The notes beneath the pieces were generated by a model. That model was not told the origin of the DNA and ran no database searches. It saw only the letters and a program-made list of their open reading frames with translations. The translations under genes and the position numbers were made by a program. Below, piece by piece: positions 1 to 7,993 of a stretch of 64,000 nt of DNA; position 1 is the stretch's first letter; every line of letters starts with the position of its first letter. This DNA comes from Pseudomonas sp. UYIF39 (GTDB taxonomy: Bacteria > Pseudomonadota > Gammaproteobacteria > Pseudomonadales > Pseudomonadaceae): contig NZ_JALBYU010000020.1 in assembly GCF_029963765.1 (NCBI RefSeq), forward strand, positions 48,757 through 112,756. The letters run 5' to 3'.

Positions 1-888
1 ACCGAGCGCGACGGCAAGCTGTACGGTCGCGGCACCGCGGACATGAAAGGCTACATCGCCTGCGTACTCGCCCTGGTCCCGGCGCTAGTAAAGGCCACGC
101 TGCGGCTGCCGGTGCACATCGCGCTGTCCTACGATGAGGAAGTCGGCTGCCTTGGTGTGCGTTCGTTGCTGTCGGAATTGGAAAAGCGCCCGGTCAAACC
201 GATGCTCTGCATCATTGGCGAACCGACCGAGCTCAAACCGGTGCTGGGCCATAAAGGCAAACTGGCGATGCGCTGCGATATTCATGGTGAAGCGTGCCAT
301 TCGGCGTACGCGCCGCTCGGGGTCAACGCCATTGAATACGCCGCCGAACTGATCGGTGAACTGGGAAGGATCGGCAACCGGCTCAAAGCGCCCGAGCATC
401 ACGACGCGCGTTTCGATCCGCCCTTCAGCACGGTGCAAACCGGTGTGATTTCCGGCGGCAAGGCCTTGAACATCGTCCCCGCCGATTGCCGCTTCGACTT
501 CGAAATCCGCGCCCTGCCCTCGCACGACCCAAGCGAAGTTGCGCAGGAGCTGAAGGTTTATGCCGAACAGCAGGTATTGCCGCGCATGCGTGCCGTGAGT
601 GAACAGAGCGAGATTCGATTTAGCGAGTTGTCGGCGTATCCCGGACTGGCGACCGATGCGCAGAGTGAAGCGGCTGAGTTGATTGCTGCGTTCTGCGGCT
701 CCCGAGAGTTCGGCACCGTAGCCTTCGGAACCGAGGGCGGTCTATTCGACGCTGCTGGAATTCCCACCGTCGTCTGCGGCCCCGGCAGCATGGACCAAGG
801 CCATAAACCGGACGAATTCGTCAGCCTCCAACAACTCACCGCCTGCGACGTCATGCTGCAACGAATGCTGCAATCGATCAGCGAATAG
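1..888 (+). CDS. argE: acetylornithine deacetylase-like M20 peptidase (5' end outside window)
   Basis: The reading frame is open from base 1, so only the C-terminal 295 residues are present. The M20 metal-site segment GRGTADMKG lies near the start, followed by DEEVGCLG, which carries the catalytic acidic pair, and GEPTELKPVLGHKG, typical of ArgE and succinyl-diaminopimelate desuccinylases. ArgE removes the acetyl group from N-acetylornithine in arginine synthesis. The protein is a cytosolic zinc-dependent enzyme. The gene sits beside an NCS1 permease rather than arginine genes, so it may be a paralogue acting on another N-acylated amino acid. A REPIN follows the stop codon. Confidence 0.85.
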   Translation, partial: TERDGKLYGRGTADMKGYIACVLALVPALVKATLRLPVHIALSYDEEVGCLGVRSLLSELEKRPVKPMLCIIGEPTELKPVLGHKGKLAMRCDIHGEACHSAYAPLGVNAIEYAAELIGELGRIGNRLKAPEHHDARFDPPFSTVQTGVISGGKALNIVPADCRFDFEIRALPSHDPSEVAQELKVYAEQQVLPRMRAVSEQSEIRFSELSAYPGLATDAQSEAAELIAAFCGSREFGTVAFGTEGGLFDAAGIPTVVCGPGSMDQGHKPDEFVSLQQLTACDVMLQRMLQSISE

Positions 889-915
889 CAAAGATTTTGA
901 ACACCCCAAAATCCC

Positions 916-1006
916 CTGTGGGAGCGGGCTTGCTCGCGATAGCGGTCTGTCAGCCAAATCAATTTTGACTGTCAGGCCCTCATCGCGAGCAAGCTCGCTC
1001 CCACAG
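916..1006. repeat. REPIN (inverted REP doublet)
   Basis: Two inverted copies of a 25-base REP sequence face each other at 916-940 and 982-1006, with about 40 bases between them. The pair can fold into a long hairpin. The same core appears at 2608, 28370, 28437 and 28536, so it belongs to one dispersed Pseudomonas family. Confidence 0.85.
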
Positions 1007-1174
1007 GTTTTGTAGCTACCCACTGGCATACATTTTTTAGCGTCTATACCCACAAACTTACTAATTTATCTCTCACTCCCCACCGCACATCATCAACTCC
1101 AACAAGAAAAGCGTCGCCCCCGCGTGGCGCTCACCGAAGTACGTCCACGTACTCAAATTGCCTTGGAGTCCGTC

Positions 1175-2590
1175 ATGGTTACCGCAGCAACAACCTCCGC
1201 CCCGCTGATCGAAAAACACACCATCGGCTACGTGCCCCCCGAAGATCGCCACGGAAAAACCAAAGACCTGTTCACCCTCTGGTTCGGCGGCAACATCGCG
1301 CCGTTGCCCATCGTCACCGGCGCCCTCGGCGTGCAGATGTTTCACCTCAACCTAGTGTGGGGCATCGTCGCCATCCTCGTTGGTCACCTGGTCGGCGGCG
1401 TGCTGATGGCCCTGCACTCAGCGCAAGGCCCGCAGATGGGCATTCCGCAAATGATCCAGAGCCGCGCCCAGTTCGGCTCGCTCGGCGCACTGCTGGTGGT
1501 GCTGATCGCCGGCATCATGTACATCGGCTTCTTCGCCTCCAACATCGTCCTCGCCGGCAAGTCCCTGCACGGCGTAGTCGACAGCGTGCCGGTGCCGGTC
1601 GGCATCGTCATCGGCGCCCTTGGTTCGGGCATCATCGGCATCATCGGCTACCGCTTCATCCACGTGCTCAACCGCATCGGCACCTGGGTGCTCGGCGCCG
1701 GCATCGTGCTGGGCTTCGGCTACATCTTCACCCACGTACAGACCGCCGACTTCCTCACCCGCGGCAGCTTCAACATCTCCGGCTGGCTGGCCACCGTATC
1801 GCTCGCCGCGCTCTGGCAAATCGCCTTCGCGCCCTACGTCTCCGACTACTCGCGCTACCTGCCGGCCAACGTGCCCGTGGCCGCAACGTTCTGGACCACT
1901 TACCTGGGCACCGTGCTCGGCTCCAGCCTCTCGTTCATCTTCGGCGCCGTCGCCGTCCTCGCCACGCCCGTGGGCATGGACACCATGGACGCCGTCAAAC
2001 TCGCCACCGGCTCCATCGGCCCACTGATGCTCGTGCTGTTCCTGCTCAGCGTCATCAGCCACAACGCCCTCAACCTCTACGGCGCCGTGCTGTCGTTGAT
2101 CACCCTGATCCAAACCTTCGCCTACCGCTGGATCCCGACCGCCAAAAGCCGCGCCGTCCTCTCGATCATCGTCCTCGCCGCCTGCTGCTTCGCCGCCGTC
2201 GGCGCCTCCGCCAACTTCATCGGCCACTTCGTCGACATGGTGCTGGTACTGCTCGTGGTGCTGGTGCCGTGGACCGCGATCAATCTGATCGACTTCTATG
2301 CGATTCATAAAGGTCAGTACGACATCGGCTCGATCTTCAAAGTCGATGGCGGGATCTATGGGCGGTACAACCCGCAGGCACTGTTGGCGTATGCGATTGG
2401 CATCGCGGTGCAAATCCCCTTCATGAACACGCCACTCTACGTCGGCCCAATCTCCGAACACATCAACGGCGCGGACCTGTCCTGGCTAGTCGGCCTGCTC
2501 ATCACCTCCCCGCTCTACTACTGGCTAGCCAACCGCGACACCGCCTACAAGCGCCGCCTCTCAACCGGAAAACTGGCTAACTCGATCTAA
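1175..2590 (+). CDS. NCS1-family cytosine/purine permease
   Basis: This 471-residue protein has about twelve hydrophobic segments and the NCS1 N-terminal pattern DLFTLWFGGNIAPLPIVTGA followed by GPQMGIPQMIQSRAQFGS. NCS1 carriers import cytosine, purines, allantoin or hydantoins with H+ or Na+ across the inner membrane; the exact substrate cannot be read from the sequence. The frame is open from 1124, but the ATG at 1175 follows a TTGGAG ribosome site at a good distance and gives the usual family N-terminus. It stands alone between two REP elements, downstream of the argE-like gene. Confidence 0.85.
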   Translation: MVTAATTSAPLIEKHTIGYVPPEDRHGKTKDLFTLWFGGNIAPLPIVTGALGVQMFHLNLVWGIVAILVGHLVGGVLMALHSAQGPQMGIPQMIQSRAQFGSLGALLVVLIAGIMYIGFFASNIVLAGKSLHGVVDSVPVPVGIVIGALGSGIIGIIGYRFIHVLNRIGTWVLGAGIVLGFGYIFTHVQTADFLTRGSFNISGWLATVSLAALWQIAFAPYVSDYSRYLPANVPVAATFWTTYLGTVLGSSLSFIFGAVAVLATPVGMDTMDAVKLATGSIGPLMLVLFLLSVISHNALNLYGAVLSLITLIQTFAYRWIPTAKSRAVLSIIVLAACCFAAVGASANFIGHFVDMVLVLLVVLVPWTAINLIDFYAIHKGQYDIGSIFKVDGGIYGRYNPQALLAYAIGIAVQIPFMNTPLYVGPISEHINGADLSWLVGLLITSPLYYWLANRDTAYKRRLSTGKLANSI

Positions 2591-2607
2591 CTACCCCCCC
2601 CAATCCC

Positions 2608-2632
2608 CTGTGGGAGCGAGCTTGCTCGCGAT
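2608..2632. repeat. single REP element
   Basis: One copy of the same REP unit as at 916-940, located 18 bases after the permease stop codon. No inverted partner is visible nearby. Confidence 0.75.
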
Positions 2633-2766
2633 GAGGCCCTGACAGTCAACATAGACTTGACTGACAGCCATCATCTCCAGAAAAGCCGCCTCCCACCGGG
2701 CACATCCTGCCTATTCGAATCTGCTACATTCCCCACCCTCAAAACCAAAACAAGGAATGTTCGCCC

Positions 2767-3156
2767 ATGAAATTCGGCTTCCTGATCATCTACGTCCCGG
2801 ACGTCCCAGCCTCCCTCCGATTCTTCTCCTCCGCCTTCGGCCTCGCCACTCGCTTCCTCCACGAATCAGGCACCTACGGCGAACTCGAAACCGGTGAAAC
2901 CGCCCTGGCCTTCGCCGCCGACGAACTCGCCACCATGAACTTCAGCAGCGGCCACGTCTCTGCTCACTCTTCCGCCAAACCGCTGGGCATCGAAGTTGGC
3001 CTGGTGACCGACGACGTCCCCACCGCCCACGCCAAAGCCCTGAACGCAGGCGCCACCGAAATAACCGCCCCGGCCCTAAAACCCTGGGGCCAAACCGTCT
3101 CCTACGTGCGCTGCCCGGACGGGACGCTGGTAGAACTTTGCACACCGATAAAATGA
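2767..3156 (+). CDS. VOC-superfamily (glyoxalase-like) protein
   Basis: This 129-residue protein has two beta-alpha-beta-beta-beta halves of the vicinal oxygen chelate fold. The start MKFGFLIIYVPDVPASLRFF and the end CPDGTLVELCTPIK are typical of glyoxalase/bleomycin-resistance/dioxygenase relatives. Possible metal ligands are E/H residues near the start of each half, but the substrate is unknown. The ATG at 2767 follows AAGGAATG. It precedes a small membrane protein gene on the same strand by about 50 bases. Confidence 0.85.
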   Translation: MKFGFLIIYVPDVPASLRFFSSAFGLATRFLHESGTYGELETGETALAFAADELATMNFSSGHVSAHSSAKPLGIEVGLVTDDVPTAHAKALNAGATEITAPALKPWGQTVSYVRCPDGTLVELCTPIK

Positions 3157-3207
3157 ACCCTGCCCACCACTGCCCACCTAACTGAATGACTATCAGGAGG
3201 GTGACCA

Positions 3208-3426
3208 ATGCAAACCGAAACCATCTGGATCGTACTCGCCGCAATACTCGTACTGGTCGAGTTATGGGCAATCAACAAAGTGCGAAAAGCCGAAGGAAAA
3301 TCCAGCAACAAACTCGTATGGATGGTGGTAATCGTGTTTGTACCGCTATTCGGGCTGATAGCGTGGGCACTGGCGGGACCGAAACACACCGATCCCAACC
3401 CCCATTCACCGCAGGCCAGACAATGA
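3208..3426 (+). CDS. small PLDc_N-domain membrane protein
   Basis: This 72-residue protein has two hydrophobic helices (residues 5-22 and 36-54) and ends in a short polar tail, the layout of the PLDc_N domain found alone or at the N-terminus of cardiolipin synthases. It is probably an inner-membrane protein; no catalytic HKD motif is present, so it is not itself a phospholipase. The ATG has a strong AGGAGG site 11 bases upstream. A terminator follows at 3475. Confidence 0.8.
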   Translation: MQTETIWIVLAAILVLVELWAINKVRKAEGKSSNKLVWMVVIVFVPLFGLIAWALAGPKHTDPNPHSPQARQ

Positions 3427-3474
3427 TGTTTGATGCTGTGCGGTAAGGATTTTTGGAACTGCGCAATTGCAAAA

Positions 3475-3504
3475 AACAAAGCCCCGATGATTCGGGGCTT
3501 TGTT
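3475..3504 (+). terminator. rho-independent terminator
   Basis: AAAGCCCCGA-TGA-TTCGGGGCTTT forms a strong hairpin with flanking A and T runs, 49 bases after the PLDc_N gene. It could also act on the opposite strand. Confidence 0.85.
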
Positions 3505-3568
3505 GTTTCTGACCATCCGATTCTATAAATCTGACGTCCGAAAATCGTGTAGGAATTCACCCATTATG

Positions 3569-3607
3569 GTGAGGGGGCTTGCCCCCGTTGGGCAGCGAAG
3601 CGGCCCC
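3569..3607. repeat. second type of Pseudomonas REP-like repeat
   Basis: The segment GGTGAGGGGGCTTGCCCCCG followed by a GGGCAGCGAAGCGGCCC hairpin resembles the widespread Pseudomonas GAGGGAGCTTGCTCCC-type intergenic repeat, a different family from the 25-base REP elsewhere in this window. About 190 bases of unassigned sequence follow before the IS remnant. Confidence 0.65.
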
Positions 3608-3802
3608 TAAACCTGCCCCCGATTTCCTAAGACTCTCCGCGCGGCCCGGATTGCGGTGACAAGCCCGTAAACAATGGCAATCCGCCTTGCCAAAACGACC
3701 GCGAAAGCGTCCTACATCACGGTTGTGAGCAGCAAAATGGGCGCCTATATTCGACCCGTCGCTGACCACAATTAGCGATTAGGTCTCGCAGCCCCGGCGT
3801 TT

Positions 3803-4222
3803 TTCAAGGTAGTTGTCGCGTCACCGTCTAACTATGCCGCTCTTTTCTCGACCTGTTGTTCTCGATCCGGGTTCAGTAGCACGTTGCCGATCGGCTCCCA
3901 GTTACGCGTCCGGCCTGACCACCGCTCCGGTTTGTTTTCCTTGGCTCGCTCGTACAACTCATGTCGCCGGGCCAAGACCTACGGCTTGTTTTCGGACACT
4001 GCATTTCCTTCAGAACTGAGCTGCTTGCGCCAGTTGGACAAAGACATTTCGCTGACCCCTTCGCGCCGGGAAACCTCGGCCATCGACAGGTTCAGCGGGG
4101 GAAGCAGCATCTTGAGTAATGCGGCTCTGCGTTCAGGTGAATAGTACGGCACGACCAGTCTCTTTCCGCCCCCGATATGCTTTTTCAGGAAAAACCGGGA
4201 GGCGACAACTATCCTGACACTG
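3803..4222 (-). mobile_element. internally deleted IS3-family-like element
   Basis: A shared 10-base core, TAGTTGTCGC (3810-3819) and its inverse (4202-4211), marks imperfect terminal inverted repeats about 390 bases apart. Between them lies a single degenerate transposase reading frame on the minus strand. At about 420 bases it lacks the catalytic core and cannot move by itself, although its ends could still be mobilised in trans. Exact outer ends are uncertain. No flanking direct repeat was verified. Confidence 0.7.
3832..4188 (-). pseudogene. IS3-family transposase relic (N- and C-termini joined)
   Basis: The 119-codon frame begins KKHIGGGKRLVVPYYSPERR and includes a helix-turn-helix segment, MAEVSRREGVSEMSLSNWRK, as in IS3-type OrfA. 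After NKP comes an in-frame TAG, then the frame continues in phase as VLARRHELYERAKENKPERW and NWEPIGNVLLNPD, which resembles the extreme C-terminus of an IS3 OrfB. The DDE integrase core between these parts is missing, indicating an internal deletion. The usual initiator position is CTG. Confidence 0.75.
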
Positions 4223-4240
4223 GGGGTTGATCCCGACGCG

Positions 4241-4993
4241 GTGGTGCTGGAGCGGGTTAAAGATCAAGACAAATTGATCCTGCTACGCTTGGCTGATAGT
4301 TCGCTCAGCGACGATCAACGCAACACGCTACGCGCGGTATTTGATGAGGTCATCCAGGCTCGCAAGGCCAGTTCGCGAAAACTAAGTCTCGATCTCGCCG
4401 AGGAAAAGGGTGACGCACCTGAGCGGGAGCAGGCCAGAACCGTTGATTTCATTCTCGATATACAACCGAAAATCGAGCTCACCAGCAAGTTGGCAGGCAT
4501 TTGGGGTGATGGCTTTCAAAAGATGGCGAGCGCTTTCAAATATGGCACTGGGGACGAGGTTAAATGCCAGCTGTCCGCCAATCTTTTACCCAACCCTGCC
4601 TTACGAATCACGGCTTATGAACCGAATTTGAAGACCCGTGACAACGCGTTCGTGACGCTACTGACCATCACCGAACGCCCCGCCAAGGTGAGCGCTCACT
4701 GGCGCTTTCAAGATCCAGCGCTGATGAACGCGATTCACAGCGGACTGGTCAACGTTTCACCCTCGACGTCTATTACCACTCGCGATAATCGCAGAGCGTG
4801 GATGGTGGTCGACCAGATAGCACTTGAATTTGGCTCTATCGGACAACAGACAATACATCCGGGCCAACTTGGTCGCACAGACCAAAGCGGGATGGAGGCA
4901 TTATGTGCCAAGAGAGGCGAAGCGCTTGGACGACCGTTTTCATTCTATTTAGGGGACAGCCTGGATCGTTTGAGCCATGTCGAATACTTATGA
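4241..4993 (+). CDS. hypothetical protein, probably 5'-truncated by the IS element
   Basis: I do not recognise this 250-residue protein. It is mostly soluble and charged at the N-terminus (LVLERVKDQDKLI-type helices), with a mixed alpha/beta C-terminal half. The nominal start is GTG at 4241 with no clear ribosome site, and the frame stays open upstream into the IS terminal repeat (LTLGVDPDAV precedes it). This suggests the original N-terminus was lost on insertion. A bidirectional terminator follows. It may be a non-functional remnant of a horizontally acquired gene. Confidence 0.5.
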   Translation: MVLERVKDQDKLILLRLADSSLSDDQRNTLRAVFDEVIQARKASSRKLSLDLAEEKGDAPEREQARTVDFILDIQPKIELTSKLAGIWGDGFQKMASAFKYGTGDEVKCQLSANLLPNPALRITAYEPNLKTRDNAFVTLLTITERPAKVSAHWRFQDPALMNAIHSGLVNVSPSTSITTRDNRRAWMVVDQIALEFGSIGQQTIHPGQLGRTDQSGMEALCAKRGEALGRPFSFYLGDSLDRLSHVEYL

Positions 4994-5061
4994 TCTGCGC
5001 AGATCTCAAGCCGATGCCTCTATGACAATGGCGCACTTCTGCACGGCTTTGCGTTAAATAG

Positions 5062-5094
5062 AAAAACGGGCGATCCAATGATCGCCCGTTTTTT
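5062..5094. terminator. bidirectional rho-independent terminator
   Basis: AAAAACGGGCGATC-CAAT-GATCGCCCGTTTTTT lies between the convergent gene at 4241-4993 and the VanW gene. A and T runs on both sides allow it to serve both. Confidence 0.9.
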
Positions 5095-5102
5095 AATGCA
5101 CT

Positions 5103-5873
5103 TCAGGTCAGCAACCTTTCCTCAACCTCATACTTAACCATCACCCGATTCTTATAAAGCCGCTCACTCTTCAACACCTGACTCGCCTGCCCCTTGCTCC
5201 TGATCTCCCGCCATATCTCGTTCTCGCGAAACACCCGCCCACCGTCTCGCACAAACCGATGCCCGAGTTGATAAACGTGATATCGAAACTCTCTCGCCTG
5301 ATCGCACAACAACTCCCCTTCCAACTGTTGCTCGGCGACATTGAGCTTCAACTGAAAATGGCGATCGGTCGGGTTATGCAACACCAGGTCGATGTAGTTG
5401 TAAAAGATCGCTGCACCAGAGCCGAAAGGCAGTACTCGCCCTTCGTCAGGAAAGGGATCGAAGCTGTGGTTCGACCGTTCAACCACGACCAATGGCGAGT
5501 GAATCGCCATCCAGTGAATCAGGTTGCTCAGTTGGCAGATCCCGCCATCGATGCCGCTGCGCTCTTCACCAAATGAGAGCTCCATGCCTTCGACATAACC
5601 GTGTTTGCAAAAATACTCGCCAGGGCCAATGACGACACCGTCGATCGAAGCGACAGCCAGTTTCAGGCTGATGACTTCGTTGTGCTGCAAGACGAGATCG
5701 GAGTTACCGAGTTTGCGGATCGGTTTGAAGTTGTGATTGAGGTAGCGGAATGGCAAACGGGAGGCGGTGTTCAGGGGAACAGCGTATTGCTGCAAATGCG
5801 TATCGCACGTCGAGAAGGTGTTCGCCCAGTGTAATGGCCTGGCAATCCATGCACCGGTAAAGAGCCCTGACAC
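5103..5873 (-). CDS. VanW family protein
   Basis: This 256-residue protein matches the VanW family pattern: LQHNEVISLKLA, a GxVIGPGEYF segment, GGICQLSNLIHWM and the strongly conserved SFDPFPDEGRVLPFGSGAAIFYNY. VanW occurs in VanB-type vancomycin resistance clusters and as a stand-alone gene in many Gram-negatives; its biochemical role is not established. The start is a GTG at 5873 without a clear ribosome site; related proteins often have a longer N-terminus, so the true start may lie upstream or the gene may be shortened. It is monocistronic. Confidence 0.8.
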   Translation of the reverse strand: MSGLFTGAWIARPLHWANTFSTCDTHLQQYAVPLNTASRLPFRYLNHNFKPIRKLGNSDLVLQHNEVISLKLAVASIDGVVIGPGEYFCKHGYVEGMELSFGEERSGIDGGICQLSNLIHWMAIHSPLVVVERSNHSFDPFPDEGRVLPFGSGAAIFYNYIDLVLHNPTDRHFQLKLNVAEQQLEGELLCDQAREFRYHVYQLGHRFVRDGGRVFRENEIWREIRSKGQASQVLKSERLYKNRVMVKYEVEERLLT

Positions 5874-6073
5874 TGGGCGAACGGGGAGTATTTTAATTGA
5901 AGTTTTCGAATATGTCCGCGTATATGAGCATGAAATTTATCGAAACAACCTCCGATTAAATGTCGGCCCAAATACTATTTTGCAGACCGCCATAACTCAC
6001 CAGTAGACCATTAAAACTGATTGTACTTATACAAAAAAGTTGTACAAACAACATATAGAGCTAACACTCAACT

Positions 6074-6652
6074 TCAGTGCTTGCTGGTCACTGTCAATAT
6101 GTCGGTATAGGTCACAACGACACTCTGTCCAACTTTCAGGTCTTTCAATTTCGCTTGAACTTCGGGTCTGACGACGTCAACGGTCTTAGACTGGCCTGCG
6201 GGGTTTTTGAAGGTTACCCGGTTTTTCTTCAAGTCGATTTTGGTGATTATCAGTTGGACCTGCACTTGACGGTAGGCTTCGCCGCCCGGGTTGTCGCTGC
6301 CGGGGGCTGCGCGGACTTCGCCAGCGCGTTCGACGGTGCCAGGCAGGCCTTTGTCGACATCGGTGTCGAGATAGGCAGCGACGGAGCGGGTAACCTTGAC
6401 GTTAACTTGATCGCCGACTTTCAGCGCTTTGAGGTTTTTGGCCTTGTCGGTCAATTGCACATGGACCTGACGACCTTCCGGCCCCTCCAGGACGACCTGG
6501 TGACTGGCAGCATCGACCGAGATAACTTTGGTGGTGACCTGATCCGCCTCCACAAAGGCAGACAGCGGGATGTCCGCAGCCATGGCGCTAACGCTGGCGG
6601 CAGACAGCAGGGTCGCAAGGGTGATGGCTTTGGTCAGTGTGTGAAGTTTCAT
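6074..6652 (-). CDS. exported protein with duplicated beta-barrel-like domain, function unknown
   Basis: The 192-residue product starts with a clear Sec signal (MKLHTLTKAITLATLLSAAS, cleavage after AMA). The mature part contains two related segments: VISVDAASHQVVLEGPEG then LKALKVGDQVNVKV, and ITKIDLKKNRVTFKNPAG then LKDLKVGQSVVVTY. This is an internal duplication of an about 70-residue, probably OB-like beta-domain. It is expected in the periplasm. I chose the ATG at 6652 because it begins the signal peptide; an upstream start at 6730 would add an unlikely leader. It ends in SKH. Confidence 0.65.
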   Translation of the reverse strand: MKLHTLTKAITLATLLSAASVSAMAADIPLSAFVEADQVTTKVISVDAASHQVVLEGPEGRQVHVQLTDKAKNLKALKVGDQVNVKVTRSVAAYLDTDVDKGLPGTVERAGEVRAAPGSDNPGGEAYRQVQVQLIITKIDLKKNRVTFKNPAGQSKTVDVVRPEVQAKLKDLKVGQSVVVTYTDILTVTSKH

Positions 6653-6928
6653 AAGCGGTACATTCCCTGTGAATTGGAGGCAGCAACGAGCGCTGAACCA
6701 CCGTCCAGCGTCCTCTGCGCAGATGAGCATAGACGCTGATCCGGGAGTGTTCGCAGTTTCTTGGAGAACGCCTCAATCATCGGGATCGTCAACCTCCTGG
6801 GCGACGTTCACGGCAGGCGAATCTTTGCCACGAATCAAGGTCAGGCGGATTCAGGTCTTCACTCATGGCGGGCTCCAGTGACCGGGCTTCTAGAATTAGA
6901 AGGCCATCGATCTGCCGAGAGTTCCGAC

Positions 6929-7993
6929 TCAATACCCGGTCATTTCCAGATAACCCTGCCCACTATGGCTGCCGCTCAATTGCACCGGCCCTTCCCAATA
7001 GGGAATGCGCAACGCCATCCACGCCTTGGGATTGAGCGCGCTGATGGTGATGTCGAGGTGTTTGTCGGGGATTTTGATCGACCAGCGCACCGGCATCGAA
7101 CGTCCGGCGACGTTGGCGGTGTCTTGCGGTGTGAGGCTGATGTCGGCAGCGTGCAGCAACTGCGTCTGGCCTTGAGCGTCGATCCAGGTGCCGGTGAGGT
7201 AAGGCGCTCCGTCCTTCTGTCGCATGCGGTAGAGCATTACCTGTTCGCCGCTGTCCAAGTGCAGGGAAAACCAGTCCCAGCCAGTCTGATTGGCGGTCAG
7301 GGGTTGGCTGCTCCATTCCCGGTCGAGCCAGGCCGGGCCGCTGACTTGATATGTTTTACCGTCGATTTCCAGTGTGCCATTGGCCTGGAAAAACGGCTGA
7401 CTGTAGTAGTACGACGCCTGCCCTTGTTCGGACTTCTGACTGAAGCCTTTGTCGCCCTGAAGCACCAAAGGACGTGTGGAGGTCAGCCGCAGTTGATAGC
7501 CAAAATGCTTGTCCCGGGCGCTGAGTTGAAGATCCGCCATAGGGTCGGAACCCTGACTGCTGAAACGCCAATCATCGATCCACGCGTTGAACGGCGTGAG
7601 GCTCACACCAGCCTGGCCAACGCCACCACGGGCGTAACGCTCGGCGGCGTGATGCACTGTCGCCGACGTCACGGCTGCGTGGCCAAGCCAGATAATTTGA
7701 TTACCCCAGCCGGCCACTTCGGGCGTCGCTTTCAAGGCGCTGCGAAACAATGTCCACTGCGCGCCGAACTCGCGTCCCTGATCGTCCTTGAGGTTGGCTG
7801 TGACGTACCACCACTCAATGCGAAAACCGTCATGAGGACCGTGATCCGCCGGAAAGCTGAACACCCGACCGGGCACCACCGGCGTAAACGCGGCGGCCTG
7901 CTGACCCAGCCCCGCGAAGCCTTTCTCAACAGGCGCCGAGTTGTCGCACCCGCTCAATAACGCCAATAGCAACACGCCGACCTTAATCTTCAT
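6929..7993 (-). CDS. AttH-like lipocalin-type lipoprotein of an ABC export system
   Basis: The 354-residue protein begins with a lipoprotein signal (MKIKVGVLLLALLSGC, lipobox LLSGC), so it should be membrane-anchored. Its core has the hydroxyneurosporene synthase (CrtC)/AttH signature: FPADHGPHDGFRIEWWYVT near residue 50, GREFGAQWTLFR, and a second half containing GPAWLDREWSSQPL and GWDWFSLHLDSGEQVMLYRM. AttH-like proteins pair with AttEFG ABC transporters. The gene overlaps the permease stop by 11 bases, indicating translational coupling with the two genes upstream. Substrate unknown. Confidence 0.85.
   Translation of the reverse strand: MKIKVGVLLLALLSGCDNSAPVEKGFAGLGQQAAAFTPVVPGRVFSFPADHGPHDGFRIEWWYVTANLKDDQGREFGAQWTLFRSALKATPEVAGWGNQIIWLGHAAVTSATVHHAAERYARGGVGQAGVSLTPFNAWIDDWRFSSQGSDPMADLQLSARDKHFGYQLRLTSTRPLVLQGDKGFSQKSEQGQASYYYSQPFFQANGTLEIDGKTYQVSGPAWLDREWSSQPLTANQTGWDWFSLHLDSGEQVMLYRMRQKDGAPYLTGTWIDAQGQTQLLHAADISLTPQDTANVAGRSMPVRWSIKIPDKHLDITISALNPKAWMALRIPYWEGPVQLSGSHSGQGYLEMTGY

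Noticed and set aside
1009..1174. Riboswitch before the NCS1 permease
   Set aside because: I saw no purine-riboswitch-like conserved core, only a short leader with a ribosome site.
6776..6870. Small minus-strand frames ending VDDPDD between 6653 and 6929
   Set aside because: No start codon with a ribosome site and a frame change inside; not enough to call a gene.
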